A stretch of DNA of 64,000 bases from Flexifilum sp963727545 (GCA_963727545.1 CAVSGS010000011.1:372001-436000); one strand, 5' to 3'. Counted from the stretch's first letter, positions 16,024-25,302 are shown. Numbers and translations are program-made. The notes: generated from the letters alone by a model not told the origin.

Positions 16024-16981
16024 TCACGATTCGGCGGTAACTTCGGCGGTTGGCTGCGCGGATGGCTCGACCGTAGCTTCTACAGTCGCCGGGGGCGCGG
16101 CTTGAGTCGCGCTGGCGGTCGGTACGGGACGTCGTGCGGGTGCCGCTCTGACCATAGATCGGCAGGGCGGCGAGTTCGTCGTTGGTGATGTCGAATAACT
16201 GAGCCACGCCCCAGCCGGTTTGGTCGTCGTAGCCGACGAAGATCCAATCGCCGTTAGCGTTGCGCCCGATCGGGGTGACTTCGCTGTCGAACGGCACGAC
16301 CAGCGTGACCGGCGCGGTGAGCTGCGGTGCATTGTGCAGGCGGACGTTGAACAGCGTCCGCAGCAGGCGCGACGGCGGGATCAGCGCGTCGCCGCTGCTA
16401 TCCGGCACGAGCACCGGCAGTGCGCGCGGATCGCCCTGCACGTTGACGGTGAAGTAAGCGACCCATCCTTCGGTGGCGCTGCCCGGTGTCGTTCCGTTCA
16501 ACCGGATCAAGAGCCAATCGTTTTGGCGGTTGCTGCGGGCGATCGCGGCGGCGTGCTCATTCACGTCAAGCTGTCCGACGATCTCAAAGCCGATGCCGGG
16601 ACCGCCGCGAACGTTGACTCGCCCATAAGAGATCACGCTGACGTTGGCGTTGGGCGCGACGGTGCCTTCAACTGTGCCGTCCGCGATCACCGGGATGGTG
16701 CTCAGGTCGCCGTCGACGATCAGGGCGAAAGTCGGCAGCCAGCCGGTTGCGGCGGTCGGCAGCACGACGCGCAGCCAACGACCGTCGTCATCCTTCCCGT
16801 TGATCGAGACAATGTCGCCTTCGCTTAACTGACCGACGATTTGATAGCGGGTGTCGGGACCGCTGCGGACGTTGCTGGTCTGGTAAACGCTGCCGGTCAC
16901 AGGCGTTGCCGTCTGCGCCAGCACGGTCGATGCCGCTAACGCCAGCAGCACCGCTGCGATGAATTTGCTCGCCAATTTCAT
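16024..16981 (-). CDS. secreted protein with three bacterial SH3 domains (frameshift near C-terminus)
   Basis: Signal peptide MKLASKFIAAVLLALAASTV ending LAQ, then three SH3b-like domains: SNVRSGPDTRYQIVGQL with GRWLRV, RVNVRGGPGIGFEIVGQL with DWLLIRL, and FNVRLHNAPQ with DWIFVGYDDQTGWG. Such proteins bind peptidoglycan or other surface ligands. Near 16153 the frame slips by one base; the alternative frame gives a plausible Pro/Ala/Thr tail (ATVEATVEPSAQPTAE) ending at 16024, while the uninterrupted frame runs into repeat-encoded sequence to 15917 and is unlikely. AAGGAG precedes the ATG at 16981. Confidence 0.75.
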
Positions 16982-17150
16982 AGGATCAGTTCGCTCCTTG
17001 CGCGGGAAATCCTTCAGCCCGCAGGCGCCTATTATAGCAGAGGGGATACCATCAATAACGAGTGAGCCGCTCAGAATCACTTTGAACCGCCGTCAATCGA
17101 CTTATGTGTGGGCGGATTTTTGCGTCGTCGTGCGGTCTTTAGATTTGAAT

Positions 17151-17265
17151 AACGTGAATTAGGGTTAAGTAATCTACGGGGAGATTTTCACCGTAGGGGC
17201 ACGATATATCGTGCCCCTACACGAGCAACCACGCTTTCGAAGATCGGTTATCCACAACTGAGGTT
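17151..17265. mobile_element. 115-bp palindromic MITE-like element, copy A
   Basis: Begins AACGTGAATTAGGG and ends with the inverted counterpart of AACCTCAGTTGTGG; the centre is the GTAGGGGC-arm palindrome with core ACGATATATCGT. Flanked by the 4-bp direct repeat GAAT at 17147-17150 and 17266-17269. It lies in the 348-bp gap between the two SH3-type genes. Confidence 0.8.
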
Positions 17266-17272
17266 GAATAGA

Positions 17273-17301
17273 AAACAGGCACTCCGGTGGCGTGCCTGTT
17301 T
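17273..17301 (-). terminator. hairpin terminator after the 17330-18790 gene
   Basis: Perfect 10-bp stem AAACAGGCAC/GTGCCTGTTT with a 9-base loop, followed by TTTTC on the minus strand, 29 bases past the stop codon. It reads reasonably in both directions. Confidence 0.6.
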
Positions 17302-17329
17302 CTAAAGCTGCGCAGGTCGAGGCGAGGCG

Positions 17330-18790
17330 CTAGCGGGGGACTGTGCCCACCAACTCCACCGCGTCGATTTCGTTCCACGACTGCGTGATCGTCTGATCGA
17401 GGCTGAGCGTGACGACATCGACAGGTGTATCGATGCCGCTGACCCTCAGCGAAAAGACGCCGGGACATCCGGTCATGCCGGGGCTATCGGCGCTGTTGGG
17501 CAGCGTCCACCCTAAATCGAGGTCGAAGTTGCCAACGGCAACGCTGGTAATCGCGCCGGGATGGTAGGTCTCGTAAATGTTGATCTGGCTGGGAATGACC
17601 GGTTGGTCGAAATACAGTTTGAGCACGGCGCGTTCTACGCTGCTCGCGGATGCCCATGCGGTGTTGTGGTCGCCGCAATCGGCGGTATCGGGTGCGCCGG
17701 TTGCCTGCTCGAAACTCCAACCGACTGAACCGTATTCGCTGCTGCCACCGGCGGAGCTTGCCCACTGGCGCAGCGGCTCCGGGGGTGGTTGGATCCGCGG
17801 CAGGTTGGTCAGGTCGCCGGAGGTCGTGACGATGCTCGGCGCGACCCAGCCTACTTGTCCGTTGTCTAGCTGAACTTGATACCAGCCGGTGTTACGGTTA
17901 CTGATGCCGAGGATTCGGGCAGTCGTGCCGTACGGCAGTGAGGTGATGATGCCGTAGAGCGTGCTGTCGCCCTGACGGAAGTTGCCCGCACCGCCGCCGG
18001 AAGGCGCGATAGTCACGCGCGGTGTGGTGTCCTCGGTCGGCGCGATGGTGACGACCGGCGTTTCGGATGGCAGCGGCGTGCTGTCCGGCGTGTCGAGCGC
18101 CTGAAGCGTGATCTCGTAGCTGATGGCGCTGTCCTGTGGGTTGTCCAGTTTTAGCTGGTAGTCAGCCTGCCGAGCCGGGATGAGCAGCGCGCTGCCGCTG
18201 GCTTGAGTCTGTAGCGAAGCGATAACTTCGCCGTTGGTACCCAGCAGTTGAACCGAGAGGTCGTCCTGCGGGTTGGTGGTGGTCACGTTGACGATGAGCC
18301 GCGACGCTGGATCGCCACTCACTGCGTAAACAGTCGAGGCGTTCGGCTGAAGCGTATCGGACGCCGGCTGATTCAGGGTCAGGGTCGCATCGGGTTCAGG
18401 GGGTGTGATTTCCTGCACCAGCAGCACGAACTTGCCGACGCTTCCGTTCGCGCTGGAGATGTCCAGTTGGAAAATGCCCTCGGCGTTCGGGGTGAGATCG
18501 GCTTCGAGCGATGGCGTGTTATCCGTGTTCGGGATCGACTGAACCAGCGTGCCAGCGGCGGTGTTCAAGCTCGCCTGAAGCGTCAGACCGGAGGTGACCG
18601 CGACCGCTTGCAGGTGCAGCGCCTGTTTACTGGTGACGGCGATGAAATACGAGGCGGTGGGCGTTTGCTCAGTAAGTTCGCCGCTGATAAGCTGATCGAG
18701 CTGCAAGATGGCTTGTGCGGAGGCTGATTGCAGCGTCAACAGAAGGATGATGACGATGACTACGCGCTTTTGCATCGGTCTGGTGTCCAT
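17330..18790 (-). CDS. secreted protein: pre-peptidase-like domains, SH3, C-terminal discoidin-like domain
   Basis: 486 residues. Signal peptide QKRVVIVIILLLTLQSASA; two PPC-like beta domains (GELTEQTPTASYFIAV and PASDTLQPNASTVYAV); a short Thr/Pro linker; an SH3-like unit (ARILGISNRNTGWYQVQL to GQVGWVAPSIV); then a C-terminal domain with EQATGAPDTADCGDHNTAW and YFDQPVIPSQINIYETY, as in F5/8-type carbohydrate-binding modules of Chloroflexota surface proteins. An extracellular adhesive role is likely. ATG at 18790 has AAGGA upstream; ATG at 18775 is an alternative. Confidence 0.75.
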   Translation of the reverse strand: MDTRPMQKRVVIVIILLLTLQSASAQAILQLDQLISGELTEQTPTASYFIAVTSKQALHLQAVAVTSGLTLQASLNTAAGTLVQSIPNTDNTPSLEADLTPNAEGIFQLDISSANGSVGKFVLLVQEITPPEPDATLTLNQPASDTLQPNASTVYAVSGDPASRLIVNVTTTNPQDDLSVQLLGTNGEVIASLQTQASGSALLIPARQADYQLKLDNPQDSAISYEITLQALDTPDSTPLPSETPVVTIAPTEDTTPRVTIAPSGGGAGNFRQGDSTLYGIITSLPYGTTARILGISNRNTGWYQVQLDNGQVGWVAPSIVTTSGDLTNLPRIQPPPEPLRQWASSAGGSSEYGSVGWSFEQATGAPDTADCGDHNTAWASASSVERAVLKLYFDQPVIPSQINIYETYHPGAITSVAVGNFDLDLGWTLPNSADSPGMTGCPGVFSLRVSGIDTPVDVVTLSLDQTITQSWNEIDAVELVGTVPR

Positions 18791-19040
18791 AGCCCACGAT
18801 TCCTTCACCTTATCATATTTGCGGCAGAATGCACCAGTCACGGGCGAGATTCGCCTGAAAAGGTCGTGGTCGATCAAGAAGGTCGTTTGGGGTCTCTATT
18901 TACCGCCCCTCTCCCCCGACCCCTCTCCCACGCAGTCGCTTCGCTTAGGGGGAGAGGGGAGACAAACGCGCCGAGCGGGGCGAAGCTCATTTATCTTGAG
19001 TTACTTTCTTGATGGACTGCGAATGGTCAATTGCTAGGCG

Positions 19041-19997
19041 CTAGAAGCCGCCCTGCAAATCAACGAAGGCGAGCGTCTCGTCGAGCGTGGGCATGTCGTT
19101 GGCGCAGCCCTGCCGCGTGACGACGATCGCGCCGGTGGCGTTGCCCATCCGCGCGGCTTTCGCCCAGCCCCAGCCCTGCAAATAGCCGTAGATGAAGCCG
19201 CTGGCGAAAGCATCGCCCGCGCCCAGCACGTTGAGCACCTCGATCTGGAACGGCGGCGCGGGGTAGACCTCACCCGACGTGGTGTAGACCGTCGAGCCAT
19301 CGCCGCCGCGTTTGAAGACGACCGCCTTGCGCACGCCCTTGAGCAGCGTCGCGACCGCCGCGTCGGGATCGGCTGCGCCGGTCGCCGCCTTGATCTCGTC
19401 CTCGGTGCCGATGGCGATGTCGCAGAGCGGCAGCGTCACCCGTGCCGTGATGCCGAAGGCGCGCGGATCGTGCCACTGATCCGGGCGGTAGTCGAGGTCG
19501 ATCACGACTTCGGTGCCGGAGGCGGTCGCTAACTCAGCGGCGAACTGGGTCGCGCTGCGGCTCGGCTCTTTCGACAAGCCCGTCCCGCTGATCAGCAGCA
19601 GGCGGCTGTCGGCGACCGGCGCAGCCAGCACGTCGTCGATCTCCAGTTGGATGTCGGCGTTGTTGTCGCGATAGTAGATCAGCGGGAAGCTGTCCGGCGG
19701 CTGGATGCCGAGCAGCACGGCGCTGGTGCGGCGTCCCGGTTTGGTCGGGGTGAAGCGCAGTTCGACGCCTTCGCGCGCCAGAAAGTGGCGGATGAAGTCG
19801 CCGACGCGGTCGTCGCCGAGTCCGGTCAGCAGGGCGGAGTTCAGCCCCAAGCGGTGGGTGCCGACGCTGATGTTGGTCGGGCAGCCGCCGACCAGCGCGG
19901 CGAAACTGGTGATTTCTTCGAAGGGCGCGCCGACATCGTTGGAGTAGAGGTCGATGGAACTGCGCCCCATGCACAAAACGTCATAAGTACGGGTCAT
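19041..19997 (-). CDS. iolC: PfkB-family sugar kinase, 5-dehydro-2-deoxygluconokinase-like
   Basis: 318 residues of the ribokinase/PfkB family. The N-terminal MGRSSIDLYSND and GGCPTNISVGTHRLG are close to IolC-type kinases, followed by RLLLISGTGLS, FKRGGDGSTVYT and the catalytic signature LGAGDAFASGFIYGYLQG. It would phosphorylate a keto-sugar acid such as 5-dehydro-2-deoxygluconate in inositol breakdown, but no other iol gene is in the window, so another sugar such as 2-dehydro-3-deoxygluconate is possible. Start ATG with AAAGG eight bases upstream. Monocistronic. Confidence 0.75.
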   Translation of the reverse strand: MTRTYDVLCMGRSSIDLYSNDVGAPFEEITSFAALVGGCPTNISVGTHRLGLNSALLTGLGDDRVGDFIRHFLAREGVELRFTPTKPGRRTSAVLLGIQPPDSFPLIYYRDNNADIQLEIDDVLAAPVADSRLLLISGTGLSKEPSRSATQFAAELATASGTEVVIDLDYRPDQWHDPRAFGITARVTLPLCDIAIGTEDEIKAATGAADPDAAVATLLKGVRKAVVFKRGGDGSTVYTTSGEVYPAPPFQIEVLNVLGAGDAFASGFIYGYLQGWGWAKAARMGNATGAIVVTRQGCANDMPTLDETLAFVDLQGGF

Positions 19998-20083
19998 GAT
20001 TCTGAAACCTTTGGTGTCGCCGGAGGTTGAAATCCCGGCTGATTAAGTGCCTAGCGCCATTTACTTTACCACAATCGCTTGGC

Positions 20084-20466
20084 TCAGGGCTGCCAAACGC
20101 TGCTGGCGGCGCTGTAGTGAGCGCGTACCTGTGTCGCCAGTCCGTCGGCGTTCAGCACCATCATTTCCGCGACCTCGACGCCGTCGTGACGGCGGAAGTA
20201 GATCGTCACGCTCTCGACGCCGGTCAGGACTTGCAGCAGCGTGAAATGGAGTTTGCTTTCGGGCGACACGCCGCGCGCGAAATAAGCCCGCAAGCGCTCC
20301 TTGCCCTCGATTTTTCCACTTGGGTCGCCCATGAGTTTGGCGATCATCGGCGACCAGAACCGGACGTCGTCGGCGTAGTGCGCCATGATCGCGTCGAGGT
20401 CATGCGAGTTCCACACCGCGATCCAGTCCTCGGCGAAGTGTTGGGCTGCTCAGGGGTGATCATCAT
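20084..20466 (-). CDS. SnoaL/NTF2-like protein (single-base frameshift near N-terminus)
   Basis: The body (VWNSHDLDAIMAHYADDVRFW, then GKERLRAYFARG and the strand FTLLQVLTGVESVTIYFRR) is a SnoaL-like NTF2 fold, a small cone-shaped domain used for ligand binding or isomerase chemistry. Upstream, QHFAEDWIA in the same frame belongs to the protein but runs into a stop; adding one base in the CCC run near 20444 joins it to ATG ATC ACC CCT GAG at 20464-20466. The start lies two bases after the stop of the gene at 20468-20728, so the two are an operon. Confidence 0.7.
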
Positions 20467-20467
20467 T

Positions 20468-20728
20468 CTAGGCGGTGACGTGCTGAACCGGGCGACCGAG
20501 CTGTTCGAGCATCTCTTTAATCGTTTCCCAAGTCATCGGAAAACCGGGGGTGTCCGCCGCGCCGAGATACAGCAGCGTGTCCCAGATGGCATCGGCGTTG
20601 GGTGGGCGCACATCGGACTCGGTGAACGTCACGAGCGTATCCTCCGCCCACGCGACGAGATCGTCGAGCGACTGCGCGCCGTTCAAATAAGCGATGATTT
20701 GATCTGCTAAAAGTTCTTGAGTGATCAT
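20468..20728 (-). CDS. small hypothetical acidic protein
   Basis: 86 residues starting MITQELLADQIIAYLNG. It is helical and acidic, with a conserved-looking middle (DDLVAWAEDTLVTFTESDVRPP) and C-terminal FPMTWETIKEMLEQLGR. I do not recognise the family. GAGGAG six bases before the ATG makes this start much better than an upstream one in the same frame. It is the first gene of a pair with the SnoaL-like gene. Confidence 0.65.
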   Translation of the reverse strand: MITQELLADQIIAYLNGAQSLDDLVAWAEDTLVTFTESDVRPPNADAIWDTLLYLGAADTPGFPMTWETIKEMLEQLGRPVQHVTA

Positions 20729-20915
20729 GATCACTCCTCTGATGTCCGGTATCGACCGGGTATTTCTGATGTCGTGCAATTAGCGTACCATCATTATCGT
20801 AGATTTCTTGCACAATCGACTGAGTGACTTGCCGCGTCGACGATTTTATAGCGCGAACGCTACCTTGTCGATCAATAGCCGTCCACGTCTAGAGTTCCCA
20901 GTTGGGAAATCGTGC

Positions 20916-22172
20916 TCATTTTGCGCGCGAGTTGCCACGAGATCGCCTCATCGATTTTCCCCAACCGGGCGCGACGCTGCCGTACTCGATCCGTTTCGCG
21001 CCCAAGAATTTCCCCAGCGACTCGATTGCCGCTTTGATTTCCGGCGCGGCGTCGGACGGCGCGTCCGGCTCGGCGTAGACGTTAGCGACGCTGAAGGTCT
21101 CCGTCTTGCGGTCGAAGTTCGAGTTGACGCGCCCGATCAGGCGGTCGCCGTGCAGGATCGGCAGGACGTAGTAGCCGTACTCGCGCTTGTCCGCCGGGAC
21201 GTAGATTTCGATGCGGAAGAAGAAGTCGAATAACTGCTCGGTGCGCTTGCGGTCGCAGATCAGGTTGTCGAAGGGCGAGAGCAGAGTCGTGCGCGGCGCG
21301 AACTCGCCCGCCTCAATCCGATCCAGCAGCGGCAGATCGTCGGCGTGGACGTACCAGTCGCCTTTCTGATCCTCGACCTGCACGCGCGCGATCTTGCCGT
21401 CTTTCTCCAGCGCCTTAAGCACCTGCGGCAGATTCGGATAGCGCCCGCGCGTGTAATGCTGCTTGATCTGCTGGGGCGTGGCTGCGCCGAGCGCGCGGAT
21501 CGCTTTTTGCGCCGCGTAAGTCACGACCTGCGCGTCATCCCACTGATCGCGCGGCGTCCAGTCGGGCAGGCAGCGCTCGGCGAGATCCCAGCGCTTCTGC
21601 ACGCCGGATCGCCCGGTGACCATGATGTCGCCGCGCGACCAGAGGAAATCGAGCATCCGGCTGACGTTGCGCCCGCCCGTCCAGCCGCTCGATACCCAGT
21701 GTTTCGGATCGATGCCATCGAGTTCGATTTCGCGCGAGAGCATTGCCCCTTTCTCGCGCAGTTCGGCGAGGATGAAGTCGTGCAGTGCCTGATTCTCGGC
21801 GATCCAGTCGCGCACGCGCTGCGACCACGGGTTGCCGAAGTCGGTGGAGACGTAATTGCGCATCCGCCAGTGATGCACCGGATACTCCTCGGTCAGCACA
21901 ATCGAGGCGACGTGCGCCCAGTACTCGAACAACTGGCGATCCTCGTACAGCAGCCGGTCGAGGTCCGCCGGATCATAGACGCCCAACCGACTCCAGAGCA
22001 CCAGCAGGTGACTGCGCGCGATGGCGCTGATCGGGTCAAGCTGCAAGCAGCCGAGATCGCGCACCACGTCGAGCATCGCTTCAGGGGTCGGGGCGGGTAG
22101 GTCACCGGCGAGGCGCTGGCGCGTGACTGCCAGACGGCGGACGGTTTGCCGCGAGAGGGTACGAGTCGTCAT
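20916..22172 (-). CDS. YcaQ-type winged-helix DNA glycosylase (crosslink repair)
   Basis: 418 residues of the HTH_42/YcaQ family, whose E. coli and Streptomyces (AlkX/AlkZ) members unhook interstrand DNA crosslinks and alkyl-purines. Visible: QTVRRLAVTRQRLAG, LDVVRDLGCLQLDPISAIAR, a YWAHVASIVLTEEYP segment, the winged-helix core and the LLSPFDNLICDRKRTEQLFDF with HGDRLIGRVNSNFDRK near the C-terminus. The catalytic QxQ motif of AlkZ appears here as the LQLDPI stretch. The ATG at 22172 follows TTGGGGATATTCC. Confidence 0.8.
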   Translation of the reverse strand: MTTRTLSRQTVRRLAVTRQRLAGDLPAPTPEAMLDVVRDLGCLQLDPISAIARSHLLVLWSRLGVYDPADLDRLLYEDRQLFEYWAHVASIVLTEEYPVHHWRMRNYVSTDFGNPWSQRVRDWIAENQALHDFILAELREKGAMLSREIELDGIDPKHWVSSGWTGGRNVSRMLDFLWSRGDIMVTGRSGVQKRWDLAERCLPDWTPRDQWDDAQVVTYAAQKAIRALGAATPQQIKQHYTRGRYPNLPQVLKALEKDGKIARVQVEDQKGDWYVHADDLPLLDRIEAGEFAPRTTLLSPFDNLICDRKRTEQLFDFFFRIEIYVPADKREYGYYVLPILHGDRLIGRVNSNFDRKTETFSVANVYAEPDAPSDAAPEIKAAIESLGKFLGAKRIEYGSVAPGWGKSMRRSRGNSRAK

Positions 22173-22205
22173 GTGGAATATCCCCAATTTGGATCGAACG
22201 ATGAC

Positions 22206-22233
22206 GTAGGGGCACGATATATCGTGCCCCTAC
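22206..22233. repeat. solo 28-bp palindrome, centre ACGATATATCGT
   Basis: Identical to the core of the 115-bp elements but without their terminal arms. It lies between the YcaQ gene and the ABC permease stop. Confidence 0.85.
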
Positions 22234-22255
22234 AATATCCTCATGTTGAGGTGAT

Positions 22256-23083
22256 TTAAATTCGTGCCATCAGCGCTGAGCGCGAGAACTGCTTGACGCC
22301 GAGCCAGAGCAGCACCGCGTCGATCACCCAGACGATCGCGCCGAGCAGCAGCACGAGTTCCGTGCCGAAGTAGATCACGCCGGACGCCTGACCGACCACC
22401 AAGAGCACGATCGGCAGCACCAGAATGCCGGAGGTCTGCTGCGCCGCCATAAAGGTGCTGACCCGCGACGACACCATCACGATCACCAACATGCCGAGCG
22501 CCGCGACTCCCGGCGCGACCCAGAGGATCAGCGCCCACCAATGCGGCAGCGGGAACCAGATCCGCCCCATGATCGGCATCCCGGCGACGTCGATCACGAC
22601 CGTGTAGACGATGAAGCTGCCCCACGCGATCAGCAGGGCGGGCAGCCACGCCGAGAGTACTTTCGCCAAGTAGAGTTCCATGTCGGTCGCCGGGGTGTAG
22701 ATCAGCGCTTCGAGCGTCTTGCGCTCCTTTTCGCCGACGATGCTGTCCGCGCCAATGATGCTGGCGATCATCAGTGGCATGATCAGGAACAGCGGCGCGA
22801 ACATGTAGCCGAGGATCAGCACGATCATCATCTGATCCGGCTGCATTCCGTTGATTTCGGCTTGCAGGCTCGGCGGCAGCGCCTTGAGGATCAGACCAAG
22901 ATCGGCATCGTTCGACAGGCTGGAGGTATTGACCGCCTGCGGCAGCAGCGTGATCAGCAGCGGAATGACCACGACGAAGATCACCGGCACGAGCATCGAG
23001 GACAGCAGCGCCGTCCGGTTTTGCAGCACCTCTTTCCAGTCCTTGACCGCGATGTTCCAAATGATGCGCCAATTCAGTTTCAT
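22256..23083 (-). CDS. ABC-2 type transporter permease
   Basis: 275 residues with six membrane helices. Starts MKLNWRIIWNIAVKDWKEVL and has the large extracytoplasmic loop after the first helix (PQAVNTSSLSNDADLGLILK), then GYMFAPLFLIMPLMIASIIGADSIVGEKERKTLEALIYTP, the ABC-2 signature that couples to the ATPase. The ATG overlaps the ATPase stop (ATGA). The pair is an exporter for an unknown drug, lipid or peptide, or a NatAB-like sodium pump. Confidence 0.85.
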   Translation of the reverse strand: MKLNWRIIWNIAVKDWKEVLQNRTALLSSMLVPVIFVVVIPLLITLLPQAVNTSSLSNDADLGLILKALPPSLQAEINGMQPDQMMIVLILGYMFAPLFLIMPLMIASIIGADSIVGEKERKTLEALIYTPATDMELYLAKVLSAWLPALLIAWGSFIVYTVVIDVAGMPIMGRIWFPLPHWWALILWVAPGVAALGMLVIVMVSSRVSTFMAAQQTSGILVLPIVLLVVGQASGVIYFGTELVLLLGAIVWVIDAVLLWLGVKQFSRSALMARI

Positions 23084-24019
23084 GATTGCATCTCCGCCTG
23101 CCGCTGCAGTTCGAAGTAGATGTCTTCCAGTGAGTGCTCGCGCGGGTTGACGCGCATGATCTGCGCGTCGCTGGCTGCCACTGCCGCGATGACTTCGGGC
23201 GTGTGCGCCTCGTCGTCCACTTGCACGGCGAGCTTGAGCTGATCGGGCTGTACCTCGCGGATCGCGTCGATCCCTTTGAGGGCGGCGAGCGCCTCCGGCG
23301 TCAGCGGCGCGCGCAGGTCGAAATCGAGCCACGCGGCGCGCCATAACTGTCGTCCGAGTTCCGCCGTCGTGCCGAGCGCCAGCAGCTTGCCGTGACTGAG
23401 CACGGCGACCCGCGTGCAGAGCCGCTGCGCCTCGTTGAGGTTGTGCGTCGCCAGAAAGACGGTGCGCCCGCGCTGACTGCTCAGTTCCTCGATCAAGTCG
23501 GTCACGGTGCGCGCGGCTTCCGGGTCGAGCGCCGCCGTCGGCTCGTCCAGAAAGAGAATCTGCGGGTCGTGGATCAGCGCCCGCGCCAATGCCAAGCGCT
23601 GTTTCATGCCTTTGCTGAAGCCGCCCGCCCGGTCGCCCGCGCGGTCGCTCAGCTTGAACAGCGCCAGCAGCTCGTCGGCGCGGCGCTGCGGATCCGGTGC
23701 GTCGTAGAGCGCCGCGAACAGCCGCAGATTCTCGCGAGCGGTCAGCCGCTCGTAGAGCGAAGGCGTTTCGGTCAAGAACGCCGGTCAGCTTGCGGACTTG
23801 GCTGCCCTGTGTGTGGGCGTCCAGCCCCATGACGTGAGCGCTGCCGGAAGTCGGGTCGAGCACGCCGTTGATCAGCCGGACGAGCGTGGTTTTGCCCGCG
23901 CCGTTGTGACCGAGCATCCCGAAAACTTCACCCGGCTCGACGGTGAAGGTCAGGTTGTCGACGGCGCGCACGCTCCCAAAAGTTCGAGTTAAGCCTGTGA
24001 CTTCAATTGCTGATGCCAT
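23080..24019 (-). CDS. ABC transporter ATP-binding protein (single-base frameshift)
   Basis: Full ABC ATPase read in two frames: residues 1-80 (TGLTRTFGSVRAVDNLTF and the Walker A GMLGHNGAGKTTL) from the frame starting at 24019, then from about 23776 the next frame gives TETPSLYERLTARENLRLF, the signature GGFSKGMKQRLALARAL, Walker B ILFLDEPTAALDPEA and the H-loop LATHNLNEA. CTTG at 23774-23777 should be CTG to restore the reading GVLTETPS. A C-terminal domain of about 90 residues follows. It energises the permease encoded next, whose start overlaps this stop. Confidence 0.85.
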
Positions 24020-24064
24020 GATTGAGTCCTATGCGTTTCGAGTACGCCCGCAACTCCCATTTTT

Positions 24065-24121
24065 ACGAATTGCGTCTAGGTCTATATACGCAAATTGAGG
24101 GGGTTTGGATACGCAATTCGC
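24065..24121 (-). promoter_or_regulatory. three ACGCAATT-type sites at 23-bp spacing upstream of the ABC operon
   Basis: ACGAATTGCGT (24065-24075), ACGCAAATTGA (24088-24098) and ACGCAATTCGC (24111-24121) begin exactly 23 bp apart; the first is inverted relative to the others, and the outer two form a perfect 10-bp inverted pair. AT-rich DNA (TATATA, 24083-24088) lies between. This looks like a cooperative operator for the transporter genes. Confidence 0.5.
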
Positions 24122-24135
24122 GCCGGAATCGACCG

Positions 24136-24642
24136 CTATTCCGGGCGATACAGCGACGCCTCATCGAACTTGCCGACGAACTCCGGCAGGTCGGTGTGAC
24201 CGAGCAGTTGGCGCACCGCCCGCCCTTCGCCGAGATGATACCAGTAGTGATAGGTCGTGCGGCGCAGCATCGTGCCGATGTTCTCGCGCATGGGCTGCCC
24301 GTCGTCGCGGGTGAGAAAAGTCGTCAGTGTCGAGGTGGTCAGGCTGTCCAGATAGGGATCAGCCGCGGCGACCGTCGCGTGCCAGTATGCCCAAACGTCG
24401 TCGAGTGGGGGCGTGCTGGCAGGCTGACCCGTAGCGAAGGCTTGTAATTCAGGCACCGGCACCTTGCCCTGCCCGACGAAGTTCCAATAGAACTGCTCCT
24501 GCGCCGCCAAGTGCCCGATCATCCAACTGATGCAGTTCATCGGCAGAAAGCGGCGGCGGGCTTCCTCGTCGGTCACGCCGGCGAGGGCGCGTCTAAATTC
24601 GCTGCGGGTGAAGCGGAGTTGATCGACCAGTGGCTGCGGCAT
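24136..24642 (-). CDS. DinB-superfamily protein
   Basis: 168 residues: MPQPLVDQLRFTRSEFRRAL, then LPMNCISWMIGHLAAQEQFYW with the first metal-ligand histidine, and MLRRTTYHYWYHLGEGRAVR with the second and third. This is the DinB four-helix bundle with a likely metal site; thiol (mycothiol/bacillithiol)-dependent enzymes belong here. It lies directly upstream of the ABC exporter operon on the same strand, with 116 bp and putative operator sites between. Confidence 0.8.
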   Translation of the reverse strand: MPQPLVDQLRFTRSEFRRALAGVTDEEARRRFLPMNCISWMIGHLAAQEQFYWNFVGQGKVPVPELQAFATGQPASTPPLDDVWAYWHATVAAADPYLDSLTTSTLTTFLTRDDGQPMRENIGTMLRRTTYHYWYHLGEGRAVRQLLGHTDLPEFVGKFDEASLYRPE

Positions 24643-24724
24643 CGAAACGCCCTTTCGGAATAGTAAATTTGTTCTGAATTATACCTATAGATCGTCGCCA
24701 GAACAAATGTCTAATCCGCTGCTT

Positions 24725-25039
24725 TTAGCCCTGTTCCTGTGCGGCGACCCACGCCTCGTAGTCTTCCTTTTTGACCAGTTCGCCGCCGCTGATCTTGGTT
24801 TCGGAAACTTGACGGCTCGCTTTGAAGTAGACGTCGAGTTCGACGCGCTGAAAGCAGGTCGTCCCCATGACAACTTTGTGCACCCAGTAGTTTTTGCCAT
24901 CGTCGGCGAGGCTGAGGTCGTTGTTGCGGTTGATCCGCACGCGCACGACTTCGTCGCAGCCGGACGGCTTGACGTAGAAGTAAATGCCCACGTCGCCGCC
25001 AGCGCCACCGGCGCTGAACAATTTCTTTAAGAAGTCCAT
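24725..25039 (-). CDS. conserved hypothetical protein (Chloroflexota/cyanobacteria type)
   Basis: 104 residues beginning MDFLKKLFSAGGAGGDVGIYF. A small beta-rich protein with VRVRINRNNDLSLADDG and a basic region SRQVSETKISGGELVKKEDYEAW. I recognise it only as a conserved hypothetical. AAAGGAGC at good spacing decides the start at 25039; upstream in-frame codons belong to a short AGCGGTCAGC-type repeat. No neighbour suggests a role. Confidence 0.7.
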   Translation of the reverse strand: MDFLKKLFSAGGAGGDVGIYFYVKPSGCDEVVRVRINRNNDLSLADDGKNYWVHKVVMGTTCFQRVELDVYFKASRQVSETKISGGELVKKEDYEAWVAAQEQG

Positions 25040-25264
25040 CTTCAACAGCTCCTTTTGAGCGGTCAGCCGGCAGCTTTCAGCGGAAAAATGAGTCGCTTGG
25101 CACAATTTGTGCCCCAACGCGCATCTAGCCTATAGGGAAAACTTCGCGCGACTGCCGATCGCTAACTGCGAATTGCTAACCGCTGATTTTTTACCCCGCC
25201 CCGCAGTGTGACGCAACTAAACCACTCCTAAACGAAATTCATATCCATTTAGAACCGTCAGAGA

Positions 25265-25302
25265 TAGAATTTATGTTCTACTTTGTGATAGGATGATCAT
25301 CC
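25265..25302 (+). promoter_or_regulatory. two palindromic operator candidates upstream of the LexA-like gene
   Basis: TAGAATTTATGTTCTA (25265-25280) has inverted TAGAA/TTCTA ends and contains GAAT-N4-GTTC, one mismatch from the Gram-positive LexA box GAAC-N4-GTTC. GGATGATCATCC (25291-25302) is a perfect 12-bp palindrome. Both lie 44-81 bp before the GTG start, where promoter elements are expected. The DNA from 25040 to 25264 has no gene. Confidence 0.5.

Noticed and set aside
15917..16153. C-terminal extension of the SH3 protein to 15917
   Set aside because: This frame translates interspersed repeat DNA; the alternative frame gives a Pro/Ala/Thr tail typical of such proteins.
23774..23780. 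Programmed ribosomal frameshifting in the ABC ATPase
   Set aside because: No slippery heptamer or downstream structure is evident, and the same CTTG/CTG change recurs in three unrelated genes, pointing to sequence error.
22256..24019. Single long ORF fusing ABC ATPase and permease (587 residues)
   Set aside because: The middle third is an Arg/Ala-rich shadow frame; the real ATPase continues in another frame and the permease has its own ATG overlapping the ATPase stop.
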